Shown here piece by piece: positions 52,096-60,592 of a stretch of 64,000 nt of DNA. Under the pieces are notes generated by a model, which did no database searches, was not told the DNA's origin, and saw nothing but the letters and a program-made list of their open reading frames with translations. The stretch lies in contig NSIP01000012.1 of NCBI GenBank assembly GCA_002737725.1, forward strand, positions 1-64,000. The letters run 5' to 3'. Each line of letters starts with the position of its first letter. Position 1 is the first letter of the stretch. The position numbers were made by a program, and so were the translations under genes. The DNA is from Rhodospirillaceae bacterium. Lineage in GTDB: Bacteria; Pseudomonadota; Alphaproteobacteria; Rhodospirillales; Rhodospirillaceae.

Positions 52096-52290
52096 GCGGA
52101 CCTCGCGTCAGGACAAAACCGTGCGAGGCGATGTTAGCCCAAGCGTGTCCGGAAAAAACTCCTGCCGCGCCACCGTCGCCTCACTTTCGCTTGATCGGCT
52201 GGTGAGAAAGGTCTAGGCCAAAAGGGCAGGCGTTGTCGCGTTCATTGCGTCGTCCGCCATATCAAAACCACCGCCAGACGAGGTCAGCCC

Positions 52291-52728
52291 ATGCCTATGC
52301 TTAAGCGCATCAATCTCTGTGTCGCCGACATGGAACGCTCGCTCAAAGTCTACCGTGATATTTTGGGCTTTACGGTCAACTACATGAAAGATTCCGCGTC
52401 GGATTCGTATTCCTACCCCGTGTTCATGTTTCCGAAAGAGGCCAAGCTGCGCTTTGCCACACTCGATAGCCCGACCCAAGAGCGCACCTTTGCGCTGACA
52501 GAAGTGCGTGGCATTGAACTGCCCAAGTTGCCGGTGCCTCACATGACGGCGGTGGTTCTCAACTGCATCAATTTCGACGAAGTCGTGGCGAAAGCAACAG
52601 CCATGGGCCTCAAGGTCATCCCCGAGCAGGCTTTGCCAGATCTTGACGGAAAACCGAAAGGTCGGGAAACCGCGTTCGTCGATCCCGACGGCCATTTGAT
52701 TGTGCTCTACAAGATGCTCAATCAATAA
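52291..52728 (+). CDS. VOC-family (glyoxalase/dioxygenase fold) protein
   Basis: The product has 145 residues. LCVADMERSLKVYRDILGF near 8-26 and DPDGHLIVLYKML near 131-143 are typical of the vicinal-oxygen-chelate fold. The residue that is usually the first metal-binding His is an Asn here (RINLCV), so metal use is uncertain. The reaction is unknown. It stands alone between the decayed membrane gene and mgtE. Confidence 0.85.
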   Translation: MPMLKRINLCVADMERSLKVYRDILGFTVNYMKDSASDSYSYPVFMFPKEAKLRFATLDSPTQERTFALTEVRGIELPKLPVPHMTAVVLNCINFDEVVAKATAMGLKVIPEQALPDLDGKPKGRETAFVDPDGHLIVLYKMLNQ

Positions 52729-52802
52729 ACGGAAAGCTTTTTTCCCCAAGTGATCCTTTGCCGCGTACTTTCTTTGAGTTTTAAGCTCTTGAGTTTTCAT
52801 CG

Positions 52803-54200
52803 ATGTCGGAAAATGTTGCCCATCGTCAACTGACGCAAGAGACCGAAGGAACCTTTGGTCTGGATGCGGCGTTTGTCGATGAGGTTGCAACATCCTTGCT
52901 GGCCGACAATCGGGTGCGCGTGAAGCAACTAGTTTCCGACCTTCACTACGCCGACATGGCCGATCTTCTGGAGCGGTTGGACGCCCAAGAACGGCGTCTG
53001 TTGGTCGAGACCATCCGTGACAATTTCAATGCTGATGTATTGCCCGAACTGGCCGAGGTTGTGCGCGATCAGGTGATGGATGCGCTGGGTTTCGAGGATT
53101 TTGCCGCCGCGCTGACCCAGCTTGATTCTGACGATGCGGTCTATGTGGCGTCGAAGCTATCGGCGGCAGAGCGCGCACAGATTGCTGCGCGCATGCCCCA
53201 AGCCAACCGCTTGTCGATCGAGCAAGGGTTGGCTTACGCCGAGAACTCAGCCGGTCGTTTGATGCAGCGCGAGTTTGTGGCGGTGCCAAGCTATTGGACG
53301 GTTGGGGAAACGATTGACTACATGCGTTCCGTCCAGACGCTGCCTGAGAAATTCTATGCTGTCTTTGTCGTCGACCCGCGCAATCGCCCGCAAGGAATGG
53401 TGGAGCTGTCGCGGCTGTTACGTGCGAAGCGCCCCGAGCAGATGAAGGATCTTTATGACCGTGATGTCGAGCCTGTGGCTTTGGATATGGACCAAGAGGA
53501 TGTGGCGTTTCTCTTTAAGCAACGCAATTTGGTCAGTGTGCCGGTCGTCGACAAATCGGGTCGATTGGTAGGCCAGATTACGATTGATGATATCGTCGAC
53601 GTGATCGAAGAAGAGGCTCAGGACGATATTTTAAAACTTGCCGGTGTCAGCAATTCAGAGGTGTCGAGTCTTTATAACGCCATCATTCGCACGGCCTCAT
53701 CACGGTTCCCGTGGTTGGCCATCAATCTGGCGACGGCTTTTTTAGCATCTGCTGTCGTCGGTCTGTACGAAGACTCGATCGAGAAATTGGCCGCTCTGGC
53801 CGTTCTGCTGCCCATTGTCGCCGGAATGGGGGGCAACGCCGGAACGCAGACCTTAGCCACGGCCGTCCGCGCGTTAGCTACCCGCGAGTTAGATGCCAGC
53901 AATGCCTTTCGGGTCACCAGCCGCGAACTCTTTGTCGGCATGATCAACGGATTGCTGTTCGCTGCCATCGTCGGGGTAGCCACTTTTTATTGGTTCGATG
54001 ATATTTTCTTGGCCATTACGATTGGGGCGGCGATGTTCGTCAATCTCACTGTCGCGGGACTATCGGGGATCCTGATCCCGTATGCCTTACAAAAATTCGG
54101 CTCTGACCCCGCCGCGTCTGGTGGCGTGTTACTCACCACCGTGACCGATGTTGTTGGTTTCTTCAGCTTTTTAGGCCTGGCGACCATACTCGTGCTTTGA
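52803..54200 (+). CDS. mgtE: magnesium transporter MgtE
   Basis: The product has 465 residues. An N-terminal superhelical domain (about 35-145) and a CBS pair (about 150-280, with FVVDPRNRPQGMVELSRLLR and VPVVDKSGRLVGQITIDDI) form the cytoplasmic magnesium sensor. Five transmembrane helices follow (about 300-465), and the pore-lining MGGNAGTQTLA is at about 347-357. The transporter is a homodimeric channel gated by cytosolic Mg2+. Confidence 0.95.
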   Translation: MSENVAHRQLTQETEGTFGLDAAFVDEVATSLLADNRVRVKQLVSDLHYADMADLLERLDAQERRLLVETIRDNFNADVLPELAEVVRDQVMDALGFEDFAAALTQLDSDDAVYVASKLSAAERAQIAARMPQANRLSIEQGLAYAENSAGRLMQREFVAVPSYWTVGETIDYMRSVQTLPEKFYAVFVVDPRNRPQGMVELSRLLRAKRPEQMKDLYDRDVEPVALDMDQEDVAFLFKQRNLVSVPVVDKSGRLVGQITIDDIVDVIEEEAQDDILKLAGVSNSEVSSLYNAIIRTASSRFPWLAINLATAFLASAVVGLYEDSIEKLAALAVLLPIVAGMGGNAGTQTLATAVRALATRELDASNAFRVTSRELFVGMINGLLFAAIVGVATFYWFDDIFLAITIGAAMFVNLTVAGLSGILIPYALQKFGSDPAASGGVLLTTVTDVVGFFSFLGLATILVL

Positions 54201-54253
54201 ATCGCCGAAAAACTTGGAAAACCAGGGTTCGCGAACAAGCAATTGCAGACACA

Positions 54254-54493
54254 ATGTTGCACGGTGGAGCTTTTGCCCGATTAGTTGATCCGTCTGTTAA
54301 GTACATCACACCGCCCAACAATCTCCGTAAGAAGTAGATTGATGCTGGCGTTCAGTTGACGATCTATCCCAGCCTGGTGGCCGCAGCTGCAACCAAAATT
54401 ATGGCTTTGAAGGAAGAATATCTCCGCTGGGTCGGGGGTGATCTCGATGCATTGTCGGCCGCCTCGGGCGGTGGGCGACGGATTTGTTGTTGA
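54254..54493 (+). pseudogene. possible decayed ORF interrupted by an in-frame TAG
   Basis: In the 360-base gap between mgtE and the next gene, one frame reads as protein-like sequence: IADTMLHGGAFARLVDPSV, then YITPPNNLRKK, TAG at 54335-54337, then DAGVQLTIYPSLVAAAATK and KEEYLRWVGGDLDALSAAS up to TGA 54491-54493. The same frame stays coding-like for about ten codons before the ATG at 54254. I do not recognise it. It may be a decayed gene or chance. Confidence 0.3.
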
Positions 54494-54560
54494 GCAGATG
54501 CGTCTCATGTCGTCAGAGCGACAGCGCAACTCAACAGAAGCGTGATGCATGAAATGCGGG

Positions 54561-55667
54561 TCAAAGACGTTCGGCCACGTAATCAGCGATCGCAAGGGAT
54601 GAGGTCAGTCCGGGTGATTCTATACCGTAAAGCGAGACAAAACCATTCACGCCGGTTTCGTTTGCCATTTGAATCATGAAATCTCTCGCAGGTTCGCCTT
54701 GGGCCTGGATTTTGGGTCGAATACCGCTATAGCCTGGTCGCAAAGCATCATCGGGCAAGTCGGGCCAATACTTGCGGATTGCGGCATAAAAACTGGCCGC
54801 GCGGCCTTCATCGACATCGTAGTTCATACTCTCGACCCACTCAATGTCCGGCCCAAATCGTCCCTGCCCGGCAAGGTCGAGGGTGTAATGAAGCCCTAAG
54901 CTATGCGCGCCCGGAAGCGGATAGATCAGGCGTGAAAATGGCGCTTTGCCCGACAGATAGAAATAGTTTCCCTTGGCATAGTGTTGAGGTGGAATGGTGG
55001 GCGTCGGCACGCCCCTGATCGACCGGCTCACGTTTTGCGCCGACAAGCCTACGCAATTGATCACCGTCTTTGCCTTTAGTGTCATGGGCGCCGCGCCACC
55101 AGCATGAATGATGACGCCATCATCAGCGGCCTCGCCGCTGACCACGGGGCTATTATAGGCAATGACAGCGCCGTGGGCTTCCGCGTCGCCGAGAATGGCT
55201 AACATGAAACCGTGGCTATCGATAATGCCTGTCAGCGGCGAGAGCAGGGCCGCCGCGCAGACCAGTTGGGGTTCTAACTTTTTGGCTTCAGGGGCCGAGA
55301 GGTAGGTCATGTAAACGCCGCCCGCAGCAGAGTGCGCTTGGAGTTTTTTCAGGCCAGCGACTTCACTCTCATTAGCCGCGAACACAAGCTTCGTCGTGCG
55401 TTTATAGGTCACGCCATAGGCGTGACAAAAAGCATACAGTTTATCCCGCCCCTCAATGCAAAGGCGCTCTTTCAGGCTGCCGTGGGGGTAATAGATGCCC
55501 GCATGGATGACTTCGCTGTTGCGCGCACTGGTCACTGATCCAAAGGCCTCCTCGGCCTCGAGAATCAAGACCTCACGGCCTTTGCGTGCCATGGCGCGGG
55601 CCACCGCAAGCCCGACAACCCCAGCCCCGATGACCACGCAGTCAACTAACTCATGTGACGATGTCAT
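54561..55667 (-). CDS. L-2-hydroxyglutarate oxidase-like FAD-dependent oxidoreductase
   Basis: The product has 368 residues. The FAD-binding GAGVVGLAVARAMA is at about 13-26, followed by ILEAEEAFGSVTSARNSEVIHAG, the signature of the LhgO/L-2-hydroxyglutarate dehydrogenase branch of the DAO family. The late GYSGIRPK and SLYGIESPGLTSSLAIADYV segments also fit. The enzyme would oxidise L-2-hydroxyglutarate to 2-oxoglutarate and pass electrons to the membrane. Other 2-hydroxy acids cannot be excluded. It diverges from mipZ across about 150 bases. Confidence 0.85.
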   Translation of the reverse strand: MTSSHELVDCVVIGAGVVGLAVARAMARKGREVLILEAEEAFGSVTSARNSEVIHAGIYYPHGSLKERLCIEGRDKLYAFCHAYGVTYKRTTKLVFAANESEVAGLKKLQAHSAAGGVYMTYLSAPEAKKLEPQLVCAAALLSPLTGIIDSHGFMLAILGDAEAHGAVIAYNSPVVSGEAADDGVIIHAGGAAPMTLKAKTVINCVGLSAQNVSRSIRGVPTPTIPPQHYAKGNYFYLSGKAPFSRLIYPLPGAHSLGLHYTLDLAGQGRFGPDIEWVESMNYDVDEGRAASFYAAIRKYWPDLPDDALRPGYSGIRPKIQAQGEPARDFMIQMANETGVNGFVSLYGIESPGLTSSLAIADYVAERL

Positions 55668-55819
55668 AGGCTAAGTGTGGCGGCGAAGGCCGGTTTGGTC
55701 AAGAATCGTGTTTTGAATCAATGACTTTATACCTAAATTTTGATCTAGCCGGATTGTCGCGCTGACCCCGGGCGGGTAGACTCGAACCTTATTTCAGGTC
55801 CCTTGACCGCAGGTTGTTT

Positions 55820-56680
55820 GTGAACCCTAAAATCATCGTCTTCGGAAACGAAAAAGGCGGCACCGGAAAGTCGACGTTGGCCATGCATTTGGCCGTGGCT
55901 TTGATGGTGCGCGGTCTCAAGGTTGCCACCATTGATCTGGATGCCGGGCAGGGTACTTTATCGCGCTATGTCGCTAATCGTGCGTCTTATGCGCAAAGAA
56001 CGGGGAAAGAAATCCCCCAATCCTTGCACACCGCCATTTTGCCTGCGCCCTTTCAGGATGCTGATGATGCAGAACTGAGCAAAGCGCTAGGCAATTGCGG
56101 TGATTGCGATGCAGTGGTGATTGATACGCCGGGGCATGACTCAGGCCTGTCTCTCGCGGGGCATTCCTATGCCGATATTATCGTCACGCCCCTGAACGAC
56201 AGCTTGATCGATCTTGATGTCTTGGCCGGCATCGACCCCATCAAGAAAATCATTGCGCGGCCCAGCCGTTATTCCGAGCGCGCCTGGAAAGCCAAACAAA
56301 TGCGCGCCCGCCGAGACGGCGGACGGATTGATTGGATTGTCGTGCGTAATCGCCTCGGGCAATTAGATGCACGAAATAAACGCCTGGTTGGTGAACTGAT
56401 CACAGCGCTTGCCAAGCGTATTGGGTTTCGTGTGGCTCAAGGCATTGCCGAGCGCGTGATTTACCGCGAGATGTTCCTCGATGGCTTAACCGTCGAAGAT
56501 TTGGCGGTGCTGAAGACGGATGGCCAGCTTGTCATGTCACACGTTGCGGCGCGGGCTGAATTGCGAAGCCTTATGCAAGCCCTTGGGTTGCCCGAGACCA
56601 AGGCGGCTTGGATGGCCAGCGCTGCTGAACCGCTCTCTCGGGCGTATCAATCTCCGAACATGAGCCATGCCCCCGGATAA
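55820..56680 (+). CDS. mipZ: division-plane positioning ATPase MipZ
   Basis: The product has 286 residues from GTG 55820 (a TTG six bases earlier is also in frame). The deviant Walker A NEKGGTGKST is at 10-19. IDLDAGQGTLSRYVANR and VIDTPGHDSGLS are the MipZ-type A' and B regions, distinct from plain ParA. MipZ forms a gradient from the poles and blocks FtsZ rings away from midcell. It is known from alphaproteobacteria. Its stop overlaps the next gene by 14 bases, and the three genes to 58135 look like one operon. Confidence 0.9.
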   Translation: MNPKIIVFGNEKGGTGKSTLAMHLAVALMVRGLKVATIDLDAGQGTLSRYVANRASYAQRTGKEIPQSLHTAILPAPFQDADDAELSKALGNCGDCDAVVIDTPGHDSGLSLAGHSYADIIVTPLNDSLIDLDVLAGIDPIKKIIARPSRYSERAWKAKQMRARRDGGRIDWIVVRNRLGQLDARNKRLVGELITALAKRIGFRVAQGIAERVIYREMFLDGLTVEDLAVLKTDGQLVMSHVAARAELRSLMQALGLPETKAAWMASAAEPLSRAYQSPNMSHAPG

Positions 56681-57398
56681 ACCCACATCTCAAACGCCTG
56701 CTCACCGCCCGGTCGGCGGCAGCGTGGCGGCGTTCCTGAAACAGGTGTCAACATCGCCTGTGCCGGTCGTGACTGGTCATCGCGGACGTTTGATCTTTGC
56801 GATGGATGCGACTGCCAGCCGTGGGCCGACCTGGCATCAGGCGATTGGCATCCAGGCTGACATGTTCAAGGAAGCCGCGACCGCAGGCGGGCTTGATGTG
56901 CAGTTGGCATATTATCGCGGCATGATGGAGTTCGATACTACGCCCTGGACGGCCGATGCCATTCGGATGGTTGAGCACATGCGTCGCGTGAGCTTCTTAA
57001 GTGGACAAACGCAAATCGAGCGCATTCTTAATCACGCGAGCGATGAAACACGCCGCAAAAAAGTAAACGCCGTTGTTTTTATTGGCGACGCCATGGAAGA
57101 AAGCGCAGATATCATCGAAGCTGCGGCCGGAAAGCTTGGCGTCCTCGGCGTGCCGGTGTTTGTTTTTCACGAGGGCGGCGGAGAACCTGCGGCCAGTGCG
57201 TTCAAGCGTATCGCTGCGCTGACACGGGGCGCCTATGCCAGCTTTGATGCGTCCAGCCCGCAAAAGCTGCGTGACTTGCTTAAGGCGGTGGCGATTTATG
57301 CCGCGGGTGGCGCACGTGCCCTTGAAGACTTTGGCAAGCGCACGGGCGGCGATGTGCTGCGCTTGACCTCTCAACTGAGCGGAGGACCCAAACCATGA
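56667..57398 (+). CDS. VWA-domain protein in the mipZ operon
   Basis: The product has 243 residues. A VWA-like domain covers about 38-215: MDATASRG gives a MIDAS-like D47-x-T49-x-S51, and FIGDAMEES lies in the middle. No signal peptide or membrane helix is seen, so the protein is probably cytoplasmic. It starts within the mipZ end (14-base overlap) and its stop overlaps the J-domain gene (ATGA). Function is unknown; a link with cell division is inferred only from this position. Confidence 0.8.
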   Translation: MPPDKPTSQTPAHRPVGGSVAAFLKQVSTSPVPVVTGHRGRLIFAMDATASRGPTWHQAIGIQADMFKEAATAGGLDVQLAYYRGMMEFDTTPWTADAIRMVEHMRRVSFLSGQTQIERILNHASDETRRKKVNAVVFIGDAMEESADIIEAAAGKLGVLGVPVFVFHEGGGEPAASAFKRIAALTRGAYASFDASSPQKLRDLLKAVAIYAAGGARALEDFGKRTGGDVLRLTSQLSGGPKP

Positions 57399-58135
57399 TG
57401 CTCAGTCTCATTATAGGCATTGTCGTTCTCATTGGGGCGCTGTCGTTCTTGCGTTGGTACGGCAATGCCAAAACCGAAGAGGTCAAGAAGACCCTGCGCT
57501 GGACTGGCATTGGGTTTGGGCTTTTGATTGTCGCTTTTCTAGCGTTGACGGGACGTCTGGGTGTTGCGCTGGCGTTTTTCACGGGCTTGATGGCGTGGGG
57601 TTGGCGCGTCTTCAACATGATTCAAATGGGCCAGCAGATGAGCGGGATGTTTCGCGGCTTCTCTCGCAAAATGAGTGGCGCATCGGCTCAACAATCATCC
57701 GAGGTGCGGTCTGCGTTTTTTCGCATGACGCTTGATCATGACACAGGGCACTTGGACGGCGAGGTGATTCAGGGGGTATTTGTTGGCCGTAAGCTGGCCG
57801 CCCTTGGGTTTGACGAGCTGATGAAACTATCGGTCGAGATTCGTTCGGACGCTGAGTCCGTTGCTTTGCTGGAATCTTTTCTGGACCGCGCGCACCCTGA
57901 CTGGCGCGCGCGAAGTCACCAATCGAACAGTGAACATACCGCCTCGGCTCCGGTGCCTGGCGCAATGACTGAATCTGAAGCGCTTCTGGTGCTTGGCTTG
58001 GCCAAAGGAGCCGTTCGTGACGAGGTCAAAGCTGCCTATCGTCGGTTAATGACCCAACTGCACCCCGACCGCGGTGGCTCGGACTATTTGGCTGCCAAAA
58101 TCAACGCAGCCAAGGATGCTCTGTTAAAGGAATAA
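57395..58135 (+). CDS. membrane-anchored J-domain protein (TIM14-like)
   Basis: The product has 246 residues. Two hydrophobic helices (about 3-19 and 34-68) are followed by a central region of about 110 residues and a C-terminal J-domain (about 185-246). The HPD motif is at 223-225 (LHPDRGGSD). The placement after membrane segments resembles mitochondrial Pam18/TIM14. It should stimulate DnaK at the inner face of the membrane. Start/stop overlap with the VWA gene implies coupled synthesis. Confidence 0.85.
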   Translation: MMLSLIIGIVVLIGALSFLRWYGNAKTEEVKKTLRWTGIGFGLLIVAFLALTGRLGVALAFFTGLMAWGWRVFNMIQMGQQMSGMFRGFSRKMSGASAQQSSEVRSAFFRMTLDHDTGHLDGEVIQGVFVGRKLAALGFDELMKLSVEIRSDAESVALLESFLDRAHPDWRARSHQSNSEHTASAPVPGAMTESEALLVLGLAKGAVRDEVKAAYRRLMTQLHPDRGGSDYLAAKINAAKDALLKE

Positions 58136-58213
58136 GACACACCTTGGGCCGTTGCGGCTCTGCCATACCCATGGCACAAAGCCCGAAGCTGAATGTGTCT
58201 TGAGGGATGTTGT

Positions 58214-59095
58214 ATGACGCAGCGAGTTCGCAAAGCAGTATTGCCTGTCGCCGGTTTGGGTACGCGCTTTCTCCCCGCCACGAAAGTGATCCCAAAAGAA
58301 ATGATTCCGGTGATCGATAAGCCGGTGGTCCAGTACGCCATTGAAGAAGCGCGTGCGGCGGGCATCGAGGAATTCATTTTCGTCACAGCCGACGGCAAAG
58401 AATCGATTGCCAATCATTTTTTGGTGCATCCCGTCTTGGAAGCGATGCTGTCGGAAAAAAAGAAATTTACTGAACTAAAGATTGTTCAGGATTCAAATCT
58501 GCCACCGGGAAGTATAAATATTGTCAAACAGCACGATCCCTTGGGGCTTGGCCATGCGGTGTGGTGTGCTTGGAAACTGATCGGCGATGAACCCTTCGCC
58601 GTTATTTTGCCCGACGATATGGTTCTCTCCGACGTGCCGTGCTTGAAGCAGCTGATTGATGCCCATGAAAAGGTCGGTGGGCATATAGTGGCGGTCGAGA
58701 ACGTGGCGCGCGACCAGACCAATAGATACGGCGTCCTCGACGTTGAATCCGAAGATGGCCGTCTTGCAAAGGCAAAGGGGCTAGTTGAAAAACCCGACCC
58801 TGCTAAAGCGCCATCCACGCTGGCGATTATTGGCCGTTATATTCTCGATCCGATCGTGTTTAAGGAACTTGATAAACGCACTAAGGGGGCTGGTAACGAA
58901 ATCCAGCTTACGGATGCGCTGAACCGTACGATTGGGGTCGTGCCCTTTCATGGCCTGAAATTTGATGGCAAGCGCTACGACTGCGGTACACGCGTGGGAT
59001 TCATCGAAGCCAACGTCGCCTTCGGTTTGGCTCACCCCGAACTGGTTGATCGCTTGCGACCCATCATTGAGCGGCTGCTGGACGATACCAGATAA
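58214..59095 (+). CDS. galU: UTP-glucose-1-phosphate uridylyltransferase
   Basis: The product has 293 residues from ATG 58214 (GAGGGA upstream; the frame is open 21 bases further). The N-terminal LPVAGLGTRFLPATKVIPKE is the nucleotide-binding signature, with LPDDMVLSD and TNRYGVLD downstream. It makes UDP-glucose, which the next gene oxidises. The pair ugd/galU feeds UDP-glucuronate into envelope or exopolysaccharide synthesis. Confidence 0.96.
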   Translation: MTQRVRKAVLPVAGLGTRFLPATKVIPKEMIPVIDKPVVQYAIEEARAAGIEEFIFVTADGKESIANHFLVHPVLEAMLSEKKKFTELKIVQDSNLPPGSINIVKQHDPLGLGHAVWCAWKLIGDEPFAVILPDDMVLSDVPCLKQLIDAHEKVGGHIVAVENVARDQTNRYGVLDVESEDGRLAKAKGLVEKPDPAKAPSTLAIIGRYILDPIVFKELDKRTKGAGNEIQLTDALNRTIGVVPFHGLKFDGKRYDCGTRVGFIEANVAFGLAHPELVDRLRPIIERLLDDTR

Positions 59096-59119
59096 TCATC
59101 TGACTTTAAGGAATCTGCG

Positions 59120-60445
59120 ATGCGCGTTGCCATGATCGGAACCGGATATGTTGGCCTTGTCTCGGGCACCTGTTTTTCCGAGTTCGGCGTCAATGTGATC
59201 TGTGTCGACAAAGACGCCGGAAAGATTGACCGGCTACGCCAAGGTAAAATCCCGATTTTCGAGCCCGGCCTGGAAGAGCTTGTCAAAAATAACGTCGAAG
59301 GTGGTCGTCTCACGTTTACCACCAACCTCAAAGAGGCCGTGGCCGGTGTGGACGCGGTTTTCATTGCTGTGGGCACGCCAACACGCAAAGACGACGGCCA
59401 TGCTGATTTAACGTACGTGCATAATGCCGCGAAAGAAATTGCGCTCGCGATGGATCACTATACTGTTGTCGTGACTAAATCGACGGTGCCGGTTGGCACG
59501 GGTCGCGAGGTCGAAAATATTATCCGCAAGGCTCGCCCTGAGGCAGAGTTCGATGTCGTTTCGAACCCTGAATTTTTGCGCGAAGGGTCAGCGATAAACG
59601 ACTTTATGCGGCCCGACCGCGTTGTGATTGGGACCGAGTCCGACCGCGCCCGCGAAGTCATGCGGAAACTTTATCGCGCGCTGTATCTCATCGAAACACC
59701 CATCCTGTACACCAACCTCGAAACATCAGAACTCATCAAGTATGCGGCCAACGCATTTTTGGCCACGAAGATCACGTTCATCAACGAAGTCGCCGATTTG
59801 TGTGAGAAAGTGGGCGCAGATGTGCATGACGTTGCTAAGGGCATTGGGCTCGATGGGCGCATCGGCAAGAAATTTTTACACCCCGGTCCTGGCTATGGCG
59901 GCAGCTGTTTCCCAAAAGACACTTTAGCGCTGACTAAAACCGCACAAGATTATAATTCACCCATTCGCATCGTTGAAACGGTGGCCGAGGTCAATGATCA
60001 ACGCAAAGTGCGTATGGCCATGAAAGTTATCGCGGCTTGTGGCGGCACAGTTCGGGGTAAAACCATTGCCATCCTTGGGCTAACGTTTAAGCCGAACACC
60101 GATGACATGCGCGAAAGCCCAAGTCTTGAGATCATTCCATCCCTTCAAACGGCTGGGGCAACGGTGCGGGTCTATGATCCGGAGGGGATGCGCGAGGCCG
60201 AGAAGCTGCTTACCGGCGCGGTCTTTTGCAAAGACGCCTACGATGCCATGACCGGAGCCGACGCGGTGGCGATTTTGACTGAGTGGAACCAGTTCCGAAA
60301 CCTCGATTTGAAACGTATGAAGACGTTGCTCAAATCGCCTGTGATGGTCGATATGCGCAATATCTACGTTCCCGCCGACATGGCTGCTGCCGGTTTCAAT
60401 TACTCGTGCATTGGCCGCCCTCAAGCGGCGACGGGCTCGAACTAA
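59120..60445 (+). CDS. ugd: UDP-glucose 6-dehydrogenase
   Basis: The product has 441 residues. The NAD-binding IGTGYVGLVSG begins at residue 6, the catalytic C263 is in GPGYGGSCFPKDT, and the C-terminal domain contains GLTFKPNTDDMRESPS. It converts UDP-glucose to UDP-glucuronate using two NAD+. It lies 25 bases after galU and is likely co-transcribed. Confidence 0.97.
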   Translation: MRVAMIGTGYVGLVSGTCFSEFGVNVICVDKDAGKIDRLRQGKIPIFEPGLEELVKNNVEGGRLTFTTNLKEAVAGVDAVFIAVGTPTRKDDGHADLTYVHNAAKEIALAMDHYTVVVTKSTVPVGTGREVENIIRKARPEAEFDVVSNPEFLREGSAINDFMRPDRVVIGTESDRAREVMRKLYRALYLIETPILYTNLETSELIKYAANAFLATKITFINEVADLCEKVGADVHDVAKGIGLDGRIGKKFLHPGPGYGGSCFPKDTLALTKTAQDYNSPIRIVETVAEVNDQRKVRMAMKVIAACGGTVRGKTIAILGLTFKPNTDDMRESPSLEIIPSLQTAGATVRVYDPEGMREAEKLLTGAVFCKDAYDAMTGADAVAILTEWNQFRNLDLKRMKTLLKSPVMVDMRNIYVPADMAAAGFNYSCIGRPQAATGSN

Positions 60446-60592
60446 CGTCTTTATCAGAAGTCGGGAAATCCTCCGCTGTGGATCGTGTTCGGGCCGCGAC
60501 AGGGCGGTTTTGGTCTGCTACCTTCGACCACAGAATGACGGAACATGCGCGGGGAGCGCGCTTTCCGTGCGTCGTTAACAGGGGGATTTTTC

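Noticed and set aside
52213-52893. 226-codon minus-strand ORF across the VOC gene
   Set aside because: Antisense to the VOC protein and the start of mgtE, both of which have clear family motifs.
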